Notes: generated from the letters alone by a model not told the origin. 44,770 nucleotides of DNA from Flavobacteriia bacterium (GCA_011391075.1 JAABRF010000011.1:1-44770); one strand, 5' to 3'. Counted from the first letter of the stretch, positions 35,682 through 44,770 are shown. Numbers and translations: made by a program.

Positions 35682-35728
35682 CTCTTATTCGGGGTACGAC
35701 TTAGAGTCGTGCCCCGAATAAGTTTTTT
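35682..35728 (+). terminator. gcvT terminator
   Basis: CTTATTCGGGG (from 35684) pairs with CCCCGAATAAG (ending 35722), extended inward by ACGAC/GTCGT, followed by six T residues. A very long and stable stem. Confidence 0.93.
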
Positions 35729-35764
35729 CCTATAAGTAATTGAATTAGAATTATAAGTTCAATA

Positions 35765-38233
35765 TTAAAAAGCCATTTTCACTTTGATATTGAACACTCG
35801 CCCGGTCATGTAGTTTTTGACACCATACATGCTTTTACTATAAATGTCTCTAACCCATGTATTGGTGATGGCGTTTTGCATGTTGAACATGTTGAAGATT
35901 TCTCCACCGATACTGAGTTCTTTAAATGATTTGGTCCAACGGATGTTTGATTTGTTTTGGGCATCTTTAAACACATAAGATATTCCCAAATCGGCGCGTT
36001 TGTAATCACTTAATCGCAATTGAAAATCATAAGGATTGGCGTAAGTAGGTGAGCCACCCGGTACACCGGTATTGTAAACCAAGTTGAGGTACATTTTCAA
36101 ATTTGGCATAGTGGGAACGTAATCTTGAAAAAGTAAAGAAAACTTCAAGCGTTGATCACTGGGACGTGCAATATAACCTTGGTCATCAATATTTTCTTCG
36201 GTTTTCAAATAACCAAAATTAAACCAACTTTCTGTACCCGGTACAAATTCGCCATTGATACGCAAATCAAAACCATAAGCATAGGCTACAGCATTGTTAT
36301 CGGCTGCATAGCGGATGCGCACATTGTCTAAGGTGTAAGGATTGACATCCGTGAGATTTTTATAATAGGCTTCTGTAACTAATTTGAAAGGTCTTTTCCA
36401 CATTTTGAAACTCAAATCACTTCCCAAAACCAAGTGATAGGATTGCTGAGCTTTGACATCTTTGACCACATCACCATTGAAATTTCGCAATTCTTTATAA
36501 AATGGCGGTTGGGCATAATTACCACCGGATAATCTAAATATGATATCTTTATTTTTCCAATTGGGTTTTAACGCAACTTGAAATCTGGGACTCCATATAA
36601 ACCCTGTGTAATCTTCCAATTGCCATTGGTGGGCTCTAATACCGATATTGGTCCATATTTGATGTCCTTTCCATTCCATCTTTCGATTCCATTGAGCAAA
36701 TCCGGAAATGCGTTGCATATCGGTATCATTAGTTGCTCGAACCTCTTGATAAGGAACCAATGGGCCTTCATAGGGTTCGTAAGGTTGTAGATTGGGATCG
36801 TGATCGGGTGGGCGAAGTGAGAATCCGGCCGAATCAATGACTTGCCATTCTATAAGACGATCTTTAATGTTTTCTTTTTGAAGTTTTACACCAAAATCAA
36901 ATTGGTTTTGATCTTTGAAGTAATGTGCTTTGGCTTCGATATTGCCAATCAAGGCATCCAACGCATTGCGAGCATGATCCAATTGAGAACCAATCCCTTC
37001 ATTAAATTCACTCTCACCATAATCCTCAGTACCTGCATCAGGGCTAGGAGTACCCAAATAATAAGCAGCTTCAATATCAAAATATTCTTCTTCTTGGGTA
37101 TTAAATACAGATGTTGTAAAATCCAATGTTAGATTTTCATTGGCCAAATATTGAAAATTAAGCGCTCCAAAAGAGGTTTGGTATTTATCATTTTCTTGTC
37201 CGTCGTAATAGACGATTAATTCGAGTGGTTCTTGTATAGTACCAAATTTGGTACTACGGGCTGTCGGGATATACCGATAATCATTGATGGAAAAATTGGT
37301 TAAAAAATCAACATTCCATTTTTCACTAAACTGATGCGAAATCAAAGCTTGAACATCAGCAAAACGAGGATCATAATTGGTTTCGATATCTTGGCTTTTA
37401 ACCAATAAACTATTATCTCGATAGCGCATGCCTAGAATTGCAGATGTTTTTTTAGACTTGTTTATTCCCTCTATACTCATTGATGCACCTAGTAGACTTA
37501 ATTCGGCAGTGATTCCAAAATCATCTGGTTTTCTATACGTAATATCCAAGACAGAAGACAATTTATCCCCATATTTGGCTTGAAAACCACCGGAGGAAAA
37601 TTTGACATTAGCAGTCATATCTGTATTGAGAAAACTCAAACCTTCTTGTTGGCCGGAACGAACCAAAAAAGGACGATATATTTCAATCCCATTTACATAG
37701 ACTAAATTTTCATCATAATTTCCGCCTCTTACTTTATATTGTGTACTGAGTTCATTGTCTGAACTGGTTCCCAATCCCGTAATTTTCACTATGCCTTCAA
37801 TTCCGGCATTAGGACTGGGTATATTTTTGATGGTTTCAACTTTCACATTGGTGATGCCTTCAACTTCATTCCTTTTAGTACTCACTTCTACTTCTGGAAT
37901 AGATTCTACTTTGGCTGTAAGGATAATGTTGAGATTGAATTTTTCGCCTTTTTCAATATTTATTTTTTTAGTTTGGGAATCGTGTGTCAAGTGAGAAAAG
38001 GTGAGGATGACATCTGTATGAGTTGGGATTTCAAGATTATAATACCCTTTTGAATCGGTTGTAGTACCTTTGGTTTGATAGGTGACAGATACATTATTCA
38101 ATAGTTCCCCATCCGAGTTTTTAACAATTCCAGATACTGTTCCGGTTTGAGAAAATGTTACCAAAGAACATAAAAAGAGAGGAAAAAAGTATAAAATTGT
38201 TTTCAAAATGTGAGATTTGATGGATGTTATCAT
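35765..38233 (-). CDS. TonB-dependent receptor with carboxypeptidase-regulatory-like N-terminus
   Basis: An 822-residue outer-membrane receptor. Signal peptide about 1-29 (ending TFSQ), a carboxypeptidase-regulatory-like beta domain (30-110, 'GTVSGIVKNSDGELLNNVSV'), then a TonB plug (about 130-235, 'STQYKVRGGNYDENLVYVNG') and a 22-strand-type barrel to the C-terminal phenylalanine. The substrate is not evident; there is no CxxxM copper motif as in the first receptor. It starts 26 bp after the stop of the M23 peptidase gene on the same strand, so the two form an operon; a link to cell-envelope maintenance is possible. No SusD-like partner is nearby. Confidence 0.92.
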   Translation of the reverse strand: MITSIKSHILKTILYFFPLFLCSLVTFSQTGTVSGIVKNSDGELLNNVSVTYQTKGTTTDSKGYYNLEIPTHTDVILTFSHLTHDSQTKKINIEKGEKFNLNIILTAKVESIPEVEVSTKRNEVEGITNVKVETIKNIPSPNAGIEGIVKITGLGTSSDNELSTQYKVRGGNYDENLVYVNGIEIYRPFLVRSGQQEGLSFLNTDMTANVKFSSGGFQAKYGDKLSSVLDITYRKPDDFGITAELSLLGASMSIEGINKSKKTSAILGMRYRDNSLLVKSQDIETNYDPRFADVQALISHQFSEKWNVDFLTNFSINDYRYIPTARSTKFGTIQEPLELIVYYDGQENDKYQTSFGALNFQYLANENLTLDFTTSVFNTQEEEYFDIEAAYYLGTPSPDAGTEDYGESEFNEGIGSQLDHARNALDALIGNIEAKAHYFKDQNQFDFGVKLQKENIKDRLIEWQVIDSAGFSLRPPDHDPNLQPYEPYEGPLVPYQEVRATNDTDMQRISGFAQWNRKMEWKGHQIWTNIGIRAHQWQLEDYTGFIWSPRFQVALKPNWKNKDIIFRLSGGNYAQPPFYKELRNFNGDVVKDVKAQQSYHLVLGSDLSFKMWKRPFKLVTEAYYKNLTDVNPYTLDNVRIRYAADNNAVAYAYGFDLRINGEFVPGTESWFNFGYLKTEENIDDQGYIARPSDQRLKFSLLFQDYVPTMPNLKMYLNLVYNTGVPGGSPTYANPYDFQLRLSDYKRADLGISYVFKDAQNKSNIRWTKSFKELSIGGEIFNMFNMQNAITNTWVRDIYSKSMYGVKNYMTGRVFNIKVKMAF

Positions 38234-38259
38234 TGTAAAATCTACTGCCGAAGATAATA

Positions 38260-39966
38260 TTATTTACTTACTCTGTTTAACGTAGCCGAATAAGTTTTAG
38301 TATTTTGGGCCTTATCTGTTACGGTAATTACCAATTTAATTTCAGTTCCTTCTATTTTCAAATCACCTAAATCATAGGTAAGAACACCGGTATTGTGATT
38401 GTATTCCATTAAAACCCATTTGCCATTGATGCTTGCATTGATATCTTCAATCCCTGATAACTCATCATCGATGCTTACTTGCAATACTGTTAAGTCACTG
38501 ATCCATTTGTTGTCAACAAAGTTAAGGGGTTTGATCGTCGGTGGTTTAAAATCTTGAACAAGATTGTATTTTCCCAAAGTTTTGGCCTTTCCTATGATTT
38601 TATTGTCTTTCAGTTCACTCGTAATGTATGATGTATAACCTTTTTTCCCAATTTTGGCAATGTAGGTGTGTTTGATTATATCTTTATTTAAGTGTGAAAC
38701 ATCAAAACTCATGGTATAAGTTCGGGAAAGCGGAATGAAATCTTCATCAATTTGGACACTGCCATCTGCATTTTTATAGATATTTAAATCGGTATCCTGA
38801 TAAAAAGTATATCTGGGAAAAAGGATGTTGATACTGTCAAGATAGATGGATTTAGTTTCTTTGGCAAGAACTTTATAATTTGACTTTTTGGGTTTGGAGG
38901 GGAATTCAATTTTAGAATTTAATCCCACAACCGGAATTTGAATCAGTGTGGTATTGCCTTCAATATCGGATGCATTGATTTCAATAAGGTATGATTTTCC
39001 ATCTTGGATGTCAATGTATCCCTGATTAGGCAAATCTTTGGTATATGTACTTAGTTTGTTTGACGGTTCTACGAAACACTTTTGCAAACGGGAATTGAAT
39101 TTTTCATAATGTTCATAATCGATATGCAGATTGATGAGTTTGCTTTCATCAAATGAAAACTGATCCAATTCGTGTTCAAAATAGGGAGTTCCATCCACTT
39201 TGAGGCTGAGTTTATAGATTCCATTGCGGTTTTCACTAAAATCTTGAGCATCAAATGTGTTTACTGAAAATCCAATTTTACCATAAGCATAAACTGTATC
39301 GGCTATCATATTCCCAATGGAGTCCTTACTTAAATTGACTTGCACTTTAACCGCTGTTTGATTGATTTGAGCATCGTTGGATAGCGGATGCGCATAAAGA
39401 CTTTGAATTTCCGGTTTTTTATGGTCGTCAATATGGAGACCGAATAGAATGGGGTTGATGGGAATTTGTCTATCAGTATCTCTTATTTCAAAATGTAGAT
39501 GAGGACCACCCGAACTTCCGGTATTTCCGGAATAGGCAAAAACTTCACCTTTTTTTAAAGGCAAATCAGTGGGCTTGGGGAAAACTTCGATTTCGTAATT
39601 CTCTTTTTCGTATTGAATTTTTTTGATGTAGTTTTCTAAAGTAGGGTAGAACTTTTGAATGTGTGCATATACGGTAGTGTAGCCATTAGGATGCGTAATG
39701 TATACTACTTTACCATAACCATATTGACTGATTTTAATGCGAGATACATAGCCATCGGCACTAGCATATAAATTAAGACCTTCCATTTGTTGGGTTTTGT
39801 AATCCAAACCAGAATGAAAATGATTGTCTCTTAATTCGCCAAAATTCCCAGAAAGTAGCAGTGGAATATCAAGCGGACTTCGGAAATAGTCTTGAGGAAA
39901 TATTGGGTTTTGAGCCCTTACTAAAATAGGAAATACTATTAAAAAAAGTTGAAAAAATTTAAGCAT
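38260..39966 (-). CDS. M23-family metallopeptidase (LytM domain) lipoprotein-like or secreted protein
   Basis: A 568-residue secreted protein. Signal peptide about 1-18 (ending VRAQ, no lipobox cysteine). The LytM domain (about 30-180) has the zinc ligands H51 and D55 (HSGLD) and H158 in HLHFE, with H156 and H102 as catalytic histidines; 'YSGNTGSSGGPHLHFEIR' is diagnostic. The remaining 380 residues are beta-rich, likely immunoglobulin-like domains for placement at the cell wall. Expected to cut peptidoglycan cross-bridges. First gene of an operon with the TonB receptor. The intact active site suggests a real endopeptidase rather than an inactive activator. Confidence 0.93.
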   Translation of the reverse strand: MLKFFQLFLIVFPILVRAQNPIFPQDYFRSPLDIPLLLSGNFGELRDNHFHSGLDYKTQQMEGLNLYASADGYVSRIKISQYGYGKVVYITHPNGYTTVYAHIQKFYPTLENYIKKIQYEKENYEIEVFPKPTDLPLKKGEVFAYSGNTGSSGGPHLHFEIRDTDRQIPINPILFGLHIDDHKKPEIQSLYAHPLSNDAQINQTAVKVQVNLSKDSIGNMIADTVYAYGKIGFSVNTFDAQDFSENRNGIYKLSLKVDGTPYFEHELDQFSFDESKLINLHIDYEHYEKFNSRLQKCFVEPSNKLSTYTKDLPNQGYIDIQDGKSYLIEINASDIEGNTTLIQIPVVGLNSKIEFPSKPKKSNYKVLAKETKSIYLDSINILFPRYTFYQDTDLNIYKNADGSVQIDEDFIPLSRTYTMSFDVSHLNKDIIKHTYIAKIGKKGYTSYITSELKDNKIIGKAKTLGKYNLVQDFKPPTIKPLNFVDNKWISDLTVLQVSIDDELSGIEDINASINGKWVLMEYNHNTGVLTYDLGDLKIEGTEIKLVITVTDKAQNTKTYSATLNRVSK

Positions 39967-40054
39967 TTGTAGGTTGTTATTTTAAAATTTCATTGCAATT
40001 ATCAATTGACAATATTAGTGAAAACTTAGAAATTAACAAAAAAATCAAATAAAA

Positions 40055-40086
40055 TTTGCACAACCCAAAATACTAACCTAACTTTG
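40055..40086 (+). promoter_or_regulatory. Promoter of the coiled-coil protein / zapA transcript
   Basis: TTTG (40055-40058), a 20-bp spacer and TAACTTTG (40079-40086) form a full Bacteroidota promoter, about 30 bp upstream of the first start codon. Confidence 0.75.
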
Positions 40087-40113
40087 TAAAAATAGTTTGT
40101 TAACATTTTGTTC

Positions 40114-40401
40114 ATGCAAGATATTTCAAAAATAGTTGATAATCTGGAAGTTAAGATTCTGAATCTCGTAGAAAGACATGACTTTCTGAGAGCAGAGAAT
40201 GATTTATTGAGAAATCAATTGCTTCAGGTACAGCATGAATTACATGTTAAAACGCAACAAATCAGAGACAATGAACAGCAGTTACAGTCTTTGCGGGTTG
40301 CTAAAACTATTCAAGGTAGTGATCATTCAAAAGAAACCACTCAGAAGATAAATGCATTGGTCAAGGAAATTGATTGGTGTATTGCACAGTTAAGTGATTA
40401 G
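40114..40401 (+). CDS. Short coiled-coil protein upstream of zapA
   Basis: A 95-residue, wholly helical protein with heptad-like leucines ('FLRAENDLLRNQLLQVQHEL') and a charged C-terminus ending IDWCIAQLSD. No family name is recognised. It lies 10 bp upstream of zapA under a shared promoter. ZapA works with a coiled-coil partner (ZapB) in other bacteria, so this could be a functional counterpart, but that is inference from position and coiled-coil character. ATG 40114 is used; TTG at 40108 would add two residues. Confidence 0.75.
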   Translation: MQDISKIVDNLEVKILNLVERHDFLRAENDLLRNQLLQVQHELHVKTQQIRDNEQQLQSLRVAKTIQGSDHSKETTQKINALVKEIDWCIAQLSD

Positions 40402-40411
40402 TTTTTGAGAT

Positions 40412-40705
40412 ATGGCAGAAAAAATAAAAATAAAAGTAACAATAGCCAATCGCGTTTATCCGCTGAATATCAATTCGGCGAATGAAGAAGAAGGTATGCG
40501 AAAAGCAGCCAAGCGCATCAATGATTTGGTTACTCGATTTGAACAGGACTATGCGGTAAGCGATAAGCAAGATGTTCTGGCCATGTGTGCGTTACAATTT
40601 GCATCTGCATTGGAAATCAATGCCATCAATGGTGATGATGCAGTAAAAAGTGCCACCAAAAAACTAATGGAGCTTAACGATATGTTGGTTCAAAAGTTAG
40701 ATTAA
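40412..40705 (+). CDS. zapA: Cell division protein ZapA
   Basis: A 97-residue ZapA-family protein that binds FtsZ and bundles its filaments at the division site. Seen: the N-terminal beta segment 'IKIKVTIANRVYPLNI', then 'EEGMRKAAKRINDLVTRF' and a C-terminal helix for tetramer formation. Second gene of a short operon and directly followed by the 6S RNA, an order (zapA then ssrS) that is shared with proteobacteria. Confidence 0.92.
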   Translation: MAEKIKIKVTIANRVYPLNINSANEEEGMRKAAKRINDLVTRFEQDYAVSDKQDVLAMCALQFASALEINAINGDDAVKSATKKLMELNDMLVQKLD

Positions 40706-40731
40706 GTTCTTTATAAATAACACAAATTACT

Positions 40732-40897
40732 ACCTGCATTAGACAACGGTTGTGAAACTCAACAATGTTCTATTCAAGAGGGTCAGTCGAATGTGCGAAA
40801 GCGTGCCGTCCTAGAGCGGATACTTGACCACTTCGTTAGCCTTAAACCTGTTTTGAATGGAGTTTCAAGCCCTTTATTTTTAGTGCAGGTTTTTTTA
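40732..40897 (+). ncRNA. ssrS: 6S RNA (SsrS), flavobacterial type
   Basis: A gap of 215 bp between zapA and rny folds as a long imperfect rod. Terminal stem ACCTGCA (40732-40738) with TGCAGGT (40884-40890), then GAAACTC (40754-40760) with GAGTTTC (40860-40866), ATTCAA (40772-40777) with TTGAAT (40853-40858), a large asymmetric central bubble on the 3' side, and an apical arm closed by GGTCA (40781-40785) with TGACC (40825-40829). The T run after 40890 makes the terminal stem a terminator. The rod with a central bubble mimics an open promoter and traps RNA polymerase. Position next to zapA and length (about 160 nt) fit known 6S RNAs. Confidence 0.85.
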
Positions 40898-40920
40898 TTT
40901 ACATTAATATTTGAAAAAAG

Positions 40921-42474
40921 ATGATAGAATTAATTATTGGAATTGTAGCATTGGTCGTAGGTTACGTCATTGCGAAATTTATAGACAAGCAAAGAGCAAG
41001 TGGTAGCCTTAAAAGAGCCAAAGATAAAGCCATGATGATTTTAAAAGAGGCTAATCTGGAAGCAGAATCGGTTAAGAAAGATAAGATTTTACAAGCCAAA
41101 GATAAGTTTTTGGAACTTAAAGTTGAACATGAAAAAGTAATTTTGGCTCGCGAACGTAAAACTGTTGAAGTAGAAAAAAGAATCAGAGATAAAGAATCTC
41201 AACTTTCTCAGGATTTGAGTAAAACAAAAAAAACGCAGGAAGATTTAGATGCCAAACTCAACGACTACAATTACCGTTTGGACTTTTTGGAAAAGAAACA
41301 ATCTGAGATTGATAAATTACACAAAAAACAAGTAGAGCAACTCGAATCCATTTCCGGATTATCGGCTGATGATGCCAAGCGAGAATTGGTTACTTCCATC
41401 AAGGATGAAGCCAAGGCCGATGCACAAGCATACATTCAGGAGCAGTTGGAAGAAGCCAAGTTGACTGCCGAACAAGCGGCTAGAAAGGTCGTACTCAATA
41501 CCATTCAAAGAGTAGGAGTAGAGCAAGCCGTTGAAAATTGCGTGTCTGTTTTCAATTTGGAATCGGATGAAGTTAAAGGAAGAATTATCGGTAGAGAAGG
41601 TAGAAATATCAGAACCTTGGAAGCTGCTACAGGAGTTGAAATCATTGTGGATGATACACCAGATGCTATCGTATTGTCTTGTTTTGATCCGGTAAGAAGA
41701 GAAATTGCGCGCTTGTCACTGCATAAATTAGTGACCGATGGACGTATACATCCGGCTCGTATTGAAGAAATTGTTGCCAAGACAGAAAAGCAAATCAATG
41801 AAGAAATAGCCGAAATAGGTAAAAGAACGGTTATCGATTTGGGTATACATGGTTTGCATCCTGAATTGGTCAAAGTAGTAGGTAGAATGAAATACCGTTC
41901 TTCTTACGGTCAAAATTTATTACAACACTCACGTGAAGTAGCCAATCTTTGCGGTATAATGGCAGCCGAATTGGGTTTGAATGCCAAGGTAGCCAAAAGA
42001 GCCGGACTTTTACACGATATTGGAAAAGTGCCTGATGAAGAAAGCGAATTACCACACGCATTGTTGGGTATGAAGTGGGCTGAAAAATACGGTGAAAAAC
42101 CCGATGTATGTAACGCCATTGGAGCGCACCATGATGAGATAGAAATGAAATCATTATATGCACCGATTGTTCAAGTTTGTGATGCTATCTCTGGAGCTCG
42201 TCCAGGTGCTAGAAGACAAGTATTGGATTCATATGTACAACGTTTGAAAGATTTGGAAGAAGCTGCGTTCTCCTTTACAGGTGTTCAAAAAGCATTTGCC
42301 ATCCAAGCCGGTAGAGAATTGCGGGTTATCGTGGAAAGCAGCAAGGTAACAGATGAACAAGCAGTGGATTTATCCTATAATATCACCCAAAAGATTCAAA
42401 CTGAAATGACTTATCCAGGACAGGTGAAAGTTACGGTTATCCGTGAGACAAGAGCTGTCAATGTAGCCAAATAG
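40921..42474 (+). CDS. rny: Ribonuclease Y
   Basis: A 517-residue membrane-anchored endoribonuclease that starts mRNA decay. N-terminal helix (1-20), long charged coiled coil (about 25-200), KH domain with [12 protein letters not shown] (about 221-232), and an HD domain with H365-D366 (LLHDIGK) and GAHHDE further on. The length and order are those of RNase Y. It follows the 6S RNA and is ended by a terminator. Confidence 0.97.
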   Translation: MIELIIGIVALVVGYVIAKFIDKQRASGSLKRAKDKAMMILKEANLEAESVKKDKILQAKDKFLELKVEHEKVILARERKTVEVEKRIRDKESQLSQDLSKTKKTQEDLDAKLNDYNYRLDFLEKKQSEIDKLHKKQVEQLESISGLSADDAKRELVTSIKDEAKADAQAYIQEQLEEAKLTAEQAARKVVLNTIQRVGVEQAVENCVSVFNLESDEVKGRIIGREGRNIRTLEAATGVEIIVDDTPDAIVLSCFDPVRREIARLSLHKLVTDGRIHPARIEEIVAKTEKQINEEIAEIGKRTVIDLGIHGLHPELVKVVGRMKYRSSYGQNLLQHSREVANLCGIMAAELGLNAKVAKRAGLLHDIGKVPDEESELPHALLGMKWAEKYGEKPDVCNAIGAHHDEIEMKSLYAPIVQVCDAISGARPGARRQVLDSYVQRLKDLEEAAFSFTGVQKAFAIQAGRELRVIVESSKVTDEQAVDLSYNITQKIQTEMTYPGQVKVTVIRETRAVNVAK

Positions 42475-42495
42475 TTTGTTATTTTTGGTTGACCT

Positions 42496-42544
42496 AATTC
42501 CTTTTTTGAATTTATTTATTGAATTTAAAAAAGGAATTTTTCGT
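42496..42544 (+). terminator. rny terminator
   Basis: AATTCCTTTTTT (42496-42507) pairs with AAAAAAGGAATT (42527-42538), then a T run. The remaining gap to 42691 holds nothing recognisable. Confidence 0.8.
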
Positions 42545-42691
42545 TTTATTAATTCTATTGACGCTTCGTAGAACAAATTCCAATGCTTCGACTTCGCTAA
42601 GCAACCGCAACGCAAAAACCTGACTAGCTGTAGGATGGCCAATAACTAAATTCAATCAACCTTATTAAAATAAAATTTCATTAAACCTCAA

Positions 42692-43591
42692 TTAATGTGC
42701 TCTGGGATGAAATTTTCGCAGCGCTTCGCCCAAAAATTTACGATCCAAGTGCATGTATATTTCTGTTGTAGTGATACTTTCATGTCCTAGCATTTGTTGG
42801 ATGGCAATGAGGTCGGCTCCATTTTCCAATAAGTGCGTTGCAAAGGAATGTCGGAAGGTATGTGGGCTGATGGCTTTTTCAATACCAGCTTTTCTGGTTA
42901 AATCTTGGATGATGAGAAACACCATGTTGCGGGTGAGTTTATTTCCTCTTCGATTGAGAAACACAATATCTTCACTTTTTTTTTGAATGGGAATGTGAAC
43001 CCTGATTTGTTTTAAATAGGTTTCGATATAGTGTTGGTTTTGGATATGAATGGGAACATAACGTTGTTTATTTCCTTTTCCCAAAACTCTGACAAAACCT
43101 TCATCAAAAAACAGATCTGAGATTTTGAGATTAACCAATTCGGAAACCCGTAATCCGCAACCATATAAAGTTTCGAGCATAGCGCGATTGCGTTCGCCTT
43201 GTGGATGACTTAAGTCAATTTGGGCTATGATGCGATCTATCTCGGATTCGGAAAGTGTATCGGGTAATTTACGTCCCAGTTTGGGAGTTTCCAAAAGCGC
43301 AGTTGGGTTGGTATCTCGGTATTTTTCAAATATCATAAATTCAAAAAAGCTGCGAAGTCCCGATGTAATACGGGCTTGAGATTTGGGGCTGATCCATTTG
43401 GCTAATTCATAAATAAACTGATGAACCAAATCTTTATCGATGTTGATAGGAGAAGTTGTAGGGGAAACACTTTCAATATATTGAATCAATTTTTGTACAT
43501 CACCGGTATAGGCTTCGATGGAATTTTCGGATAAACCCCGTTCCAATCTCAGGTAGATGGTAAAATCGCGAAGTGCTGTTTGCCAATTCAT
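42692..43591 (-). CDS. xerD: Tyrosine recombinase XerD
   Basis: A 299-residue chromosome-dimer resolution recombinase. N-terminal SAM-like core-binding domain (about 1-90) and the catalytic domain with R148 (CGLRVSEL), K172 (GKGNKQR), H244 and R247 (HTFRH), H270 (LGHESITTT) and nucleophile Y279 (IYMHL), all intact. The start at 43591 (MNWQTALRDFTIYLRLERGLS) gives the family length; a longer frame to 43624 would run into the hairpin upstream. No adjacent integrated element, so a core Xer protein rather than an integrase. Confidence 0.95.
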   Translation of the reverse strand: MNWQTALRDFTIYLRLERGLSENSIEAYTGDVQKLIQYIESVSPTTSPINIDKDLVHQFIYELAKWISPKSQARITSGLRSFFEFMIFEKYRDTNPTALLETPKLGRKLPDTLSESEIDRIIAQIDLSHPQGERNRAMLETLYGCGLRVSELVNLKISDLFFDEGFVRVLGKGNKQRYVPIHIQNQHYIETYLKQIRVHIPIQKKSEDIVFLNRRGNKLTRNMVFLIIQDLTRKAGIEKAISPHTFRHSFATHLLENGADLIAIQQMLGHESITTTEIYMHLDRKFLGEALRKFHPRAH

Positions 43592-43610
43592 GAGGTAAAG
43601 GTACAAAATA

Positions 43611-43640
43611 AAAAACCCCGACAAATTGCCGAGGTTTTTT
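43611..43640 (-). terminator. Terminator downstream of the outer-membrane protein gene
   Basis: Read on the minus strand, an imperfect hairpin (AAACCTCGGC with GTCGGGGTTT) is followed by a T run. It lies just before the xerD start, separating xerD from the gene upstream. Confidence 0.7.
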
Positions 43641-43667
43641 TATTTTTATCAAAATAGATTACAAATA

Positions 43668-44276
43668 TTATAGAAATCTGTAACCGGTTGAAAATTGGAA
43701 AATATTATTTTTAATCCAATGACTATAGTCTACGTTTCTTGCAATTTTACTCATCCCATACACATAACGAATGTTGAAAAAGATTCCGTTATCAAATTCA
43801 TAACCCAAACCTGCATTCAATGCCAAATCTCTTTTTTCAAAATTATCTTTGATGTCAAGATTTTCACCATCCACATTGGCACGTGCATCGACCAAAAATC
43901 CCATTTGTGGACCTAATTCAAGTAGAAAATTGTTTTCAAATTTATATTGTAACATCAAAGGAACGCTAATATATTGAACATCTATTAAAACATCTGAAGA
44001 AGGAACTTCATCTCTAGTAACATCAATGGGATTAACTTTTGCGCCAGTAATGTTGTAAATGATTTCAGGTTGTAAAGAGAATTTTTCGTTGATATTCAAT
44101 TCTAATAATGCACCAACATGGACTGAAGATCTAGTATCGTACATATCACTGTAATCATCATTAGAACTGTACCAATTGGAAGTATTTAAACCAGCTTTTA
44201 GTCCAAAAACAATGTCTTGAGCATTTGTAATGGTAAACAACATACTCATCAAGGAAAATAAAAGAATTTTCTTCAT
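43668..44276 (-). CDS. Small outer-membrane beta-barrel protein
   Basis: A 202-residue porin-family protein (OmpA/OmpW-like eight-strand barrel class). Signal peptide about 1-19 (ending TNAQ). 'VFGLKAGLNTSNWY', 'LNINEKFSLQPEIIYN' and 'YISVPLMLQYKFENNFLLELGPQMGFLVDARA' are typical of this Bacteroidota family; the last strand ends YRFL. The function is unknown; such proteins often have structural or adhesion roles. The start at 44276 (MKKILLFSLMSM) is a clear signal peptide; the longer frame is rejected. Confidence 0.88.
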   Translation of the reverse strand: MKKILLFSLMSMLFTITNAQDIVFGLKAGLNTSNWYSSNDDYSDMYDTRSSVHVGALLELNINEKFSLQPEIIYNITGAKVNPIDVTRDEVPSSDVLIDVQYISVPLMLQYKFENNFLLELGPQMGFLVDARANVDGENLDIKDNFEKRDLALNAGLGYEFDNGIFFNIRYVYGMSKIARNVDYSHWIKNNIFQFSTGYRFL

Positions 44277-44534
44277 TTTAAAAAATTTATTTAGTTTATT
44301 AATATTTAATTTAAAAACGATAAGCATTTTATCACGATTATCGTTGTGTACATACGATTGAATAATTTGAATGTAAGAGTTGATTAATAATAACCATTAT
44401 TGGAATTTAGTCAGTATTTATTAAATAAAATTAGAATTATGGATATCATTAATTATGAAGTCACAAAAATAAAGAAACTAAATGAAAAAACATCGAACGA
44501 ATAGAGGTTTTTTTAATATTTTTTTAACTATTTA
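44277..44534. other. 258-bp AT-rich gap between two outer-membrane protein genes
   Basis: No gene is seen. AACGATAA (44316-44323) and TTATCGTT (44338-44345) form an 8-bp inverted repeat about 40-70 bp upstream of the protein start at 44276, a possible operator. No clear -7 box was found. Confidence 0.35.
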
Positions 44535-44770
44535 TTAAAAACGATACCCAATAGCTAGTTTGCCAATTACATCTATTCGTATGCTGAAATCTTCCAATTC
44601 ACTACCATCTTCATCTAACCATTCAATTTTGTCGGAAAACGTTCTACCTCCGCCGGCTCCTATTTCAAATACCAATCCTGAGTCGGCTACCCATTTATAG
44701 CCCACCAACAGTCCTCCGGAAAATGAATTTCTCTTGTATCCATAGCTATAATCTGAATTTTTATCATCCA
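44535..44770 (-). CDS. Outer-membrane protein, C-terminal fragment (5' end outside window)
   Basis: The last 78 residues of a beta-barrel protein; the frame is open at the window edge and ends in TAA at 44535-44537. Seen: 'NSFSGGLLVGYKWVADSGLV', 'FEIGAGGGRTFSD' and a C-terminal strand ending IGYRF, the phenylalanine-ended signal used for outer-membrane insertion. It resembles DUF3575-like or OmpA-like small barrel proteins, but the family cannot be named from a fragment. It is followed on the same strand by another barrel gene. Confidence 0.75.
   Translation of the reverse strand, partial: DDKNSDYSYGYKRNSFSGGLLVGYKWVADSGLVFEIGAGGGRTFSDKIEWLDEDGSELEDFSIRIDVIGKLAIGYRF

Noticed and set aside
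42692-43591. XerD as an integrase marking a mobile element
   Set aside because: Sequence and context are those of the chromosomal XerD; there is no att-like repeat, tRNA or cargo next to it.

Overview
The window is AT-rich DNA from a member of the Bacteroidota, most likely of the Flavobacteriia. The evidence is promoters of the TAnnTTTG (-7) / TTTG (-33) type, almost no Shine-Dalgarno sequences, two TonB-dependent receptors with carboxypeptidase-regulatory-like N-termini, a eukaryote-like NADP isocitrate dehydrogenase, DUF349 and XerD genes, and a 6S-type RNA between zapA and rny. No tRNA, rRNA, CRISPR array, transposase or phage gene was seen.

Region 1 (1-18.1 kb) is a respiratory nitrogen-oxide island. 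It opens with a partial TonB-dependent receptor that carries the CxxxM copper signature of OprC/NosA, and a small cysteine-motif protein upstream of it. Next come an Rrf2-family (NsrR/IscR-like) regulator with three cysteines and a complete cytochrome c-type nitric oxide reductase system: norC, norB, then norQ, norD, norE and norF after a terminator. A leftward operon follows (DUF1858/DUF2249 protein, a 12-helix NnrS-like or haem-copper-like membrane protein, and a MIP18-type Fe-S factor). A rightward ammonifying nitrite reductase operon comes next: porin, nrfH, nrfA and a dedicated system II cytochrome c biogenesis pair (ResB-like and CcsA). A small cupin ends the island. No NO-forming nitrite reductase (nirK/nirS) and no nosZ is in view, so the visible chemistry is nitrite to ammonium (NrfHA) and NO to N2O (cNor). 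Intergenic gaps in this half contain palindromes and short AT-rich repeats that are nearly absent from the rest.

Region 2 (18.5-25.2 kb) is one 2,210-residue gene, the most unusual object here. It fuses an aminotransferase class I/II-like PLP domain (N673, D702, Y705, K746, R754 and R976 at near-canonical spacing) to a C-terminal domain of the phosphoenolpyruvate carboxykinase/HPr kinase superfamily (KK1643-1644, H1663, P-loop 1683-1690). An aspartate to oxaloacetate to PEP route inside one polypeptide is an attractive but unproven reading.

Region 3 (25.2-44.8 kb) is housekeeping: rplS, a candidate unassigned structured RNA of about 320 nt, icd, a leftward TPR-aroE-DUF349 operon, recG, gcvT, a TonB receptor with an M23 peptidase, a cell-division/RNA block (coiled-coil protein, zapA, 6S RNA, rny), xerD and two outer-membrane beta-barrel proteins, the last cut by the window end. 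Hairpin terminators separate many of these units.
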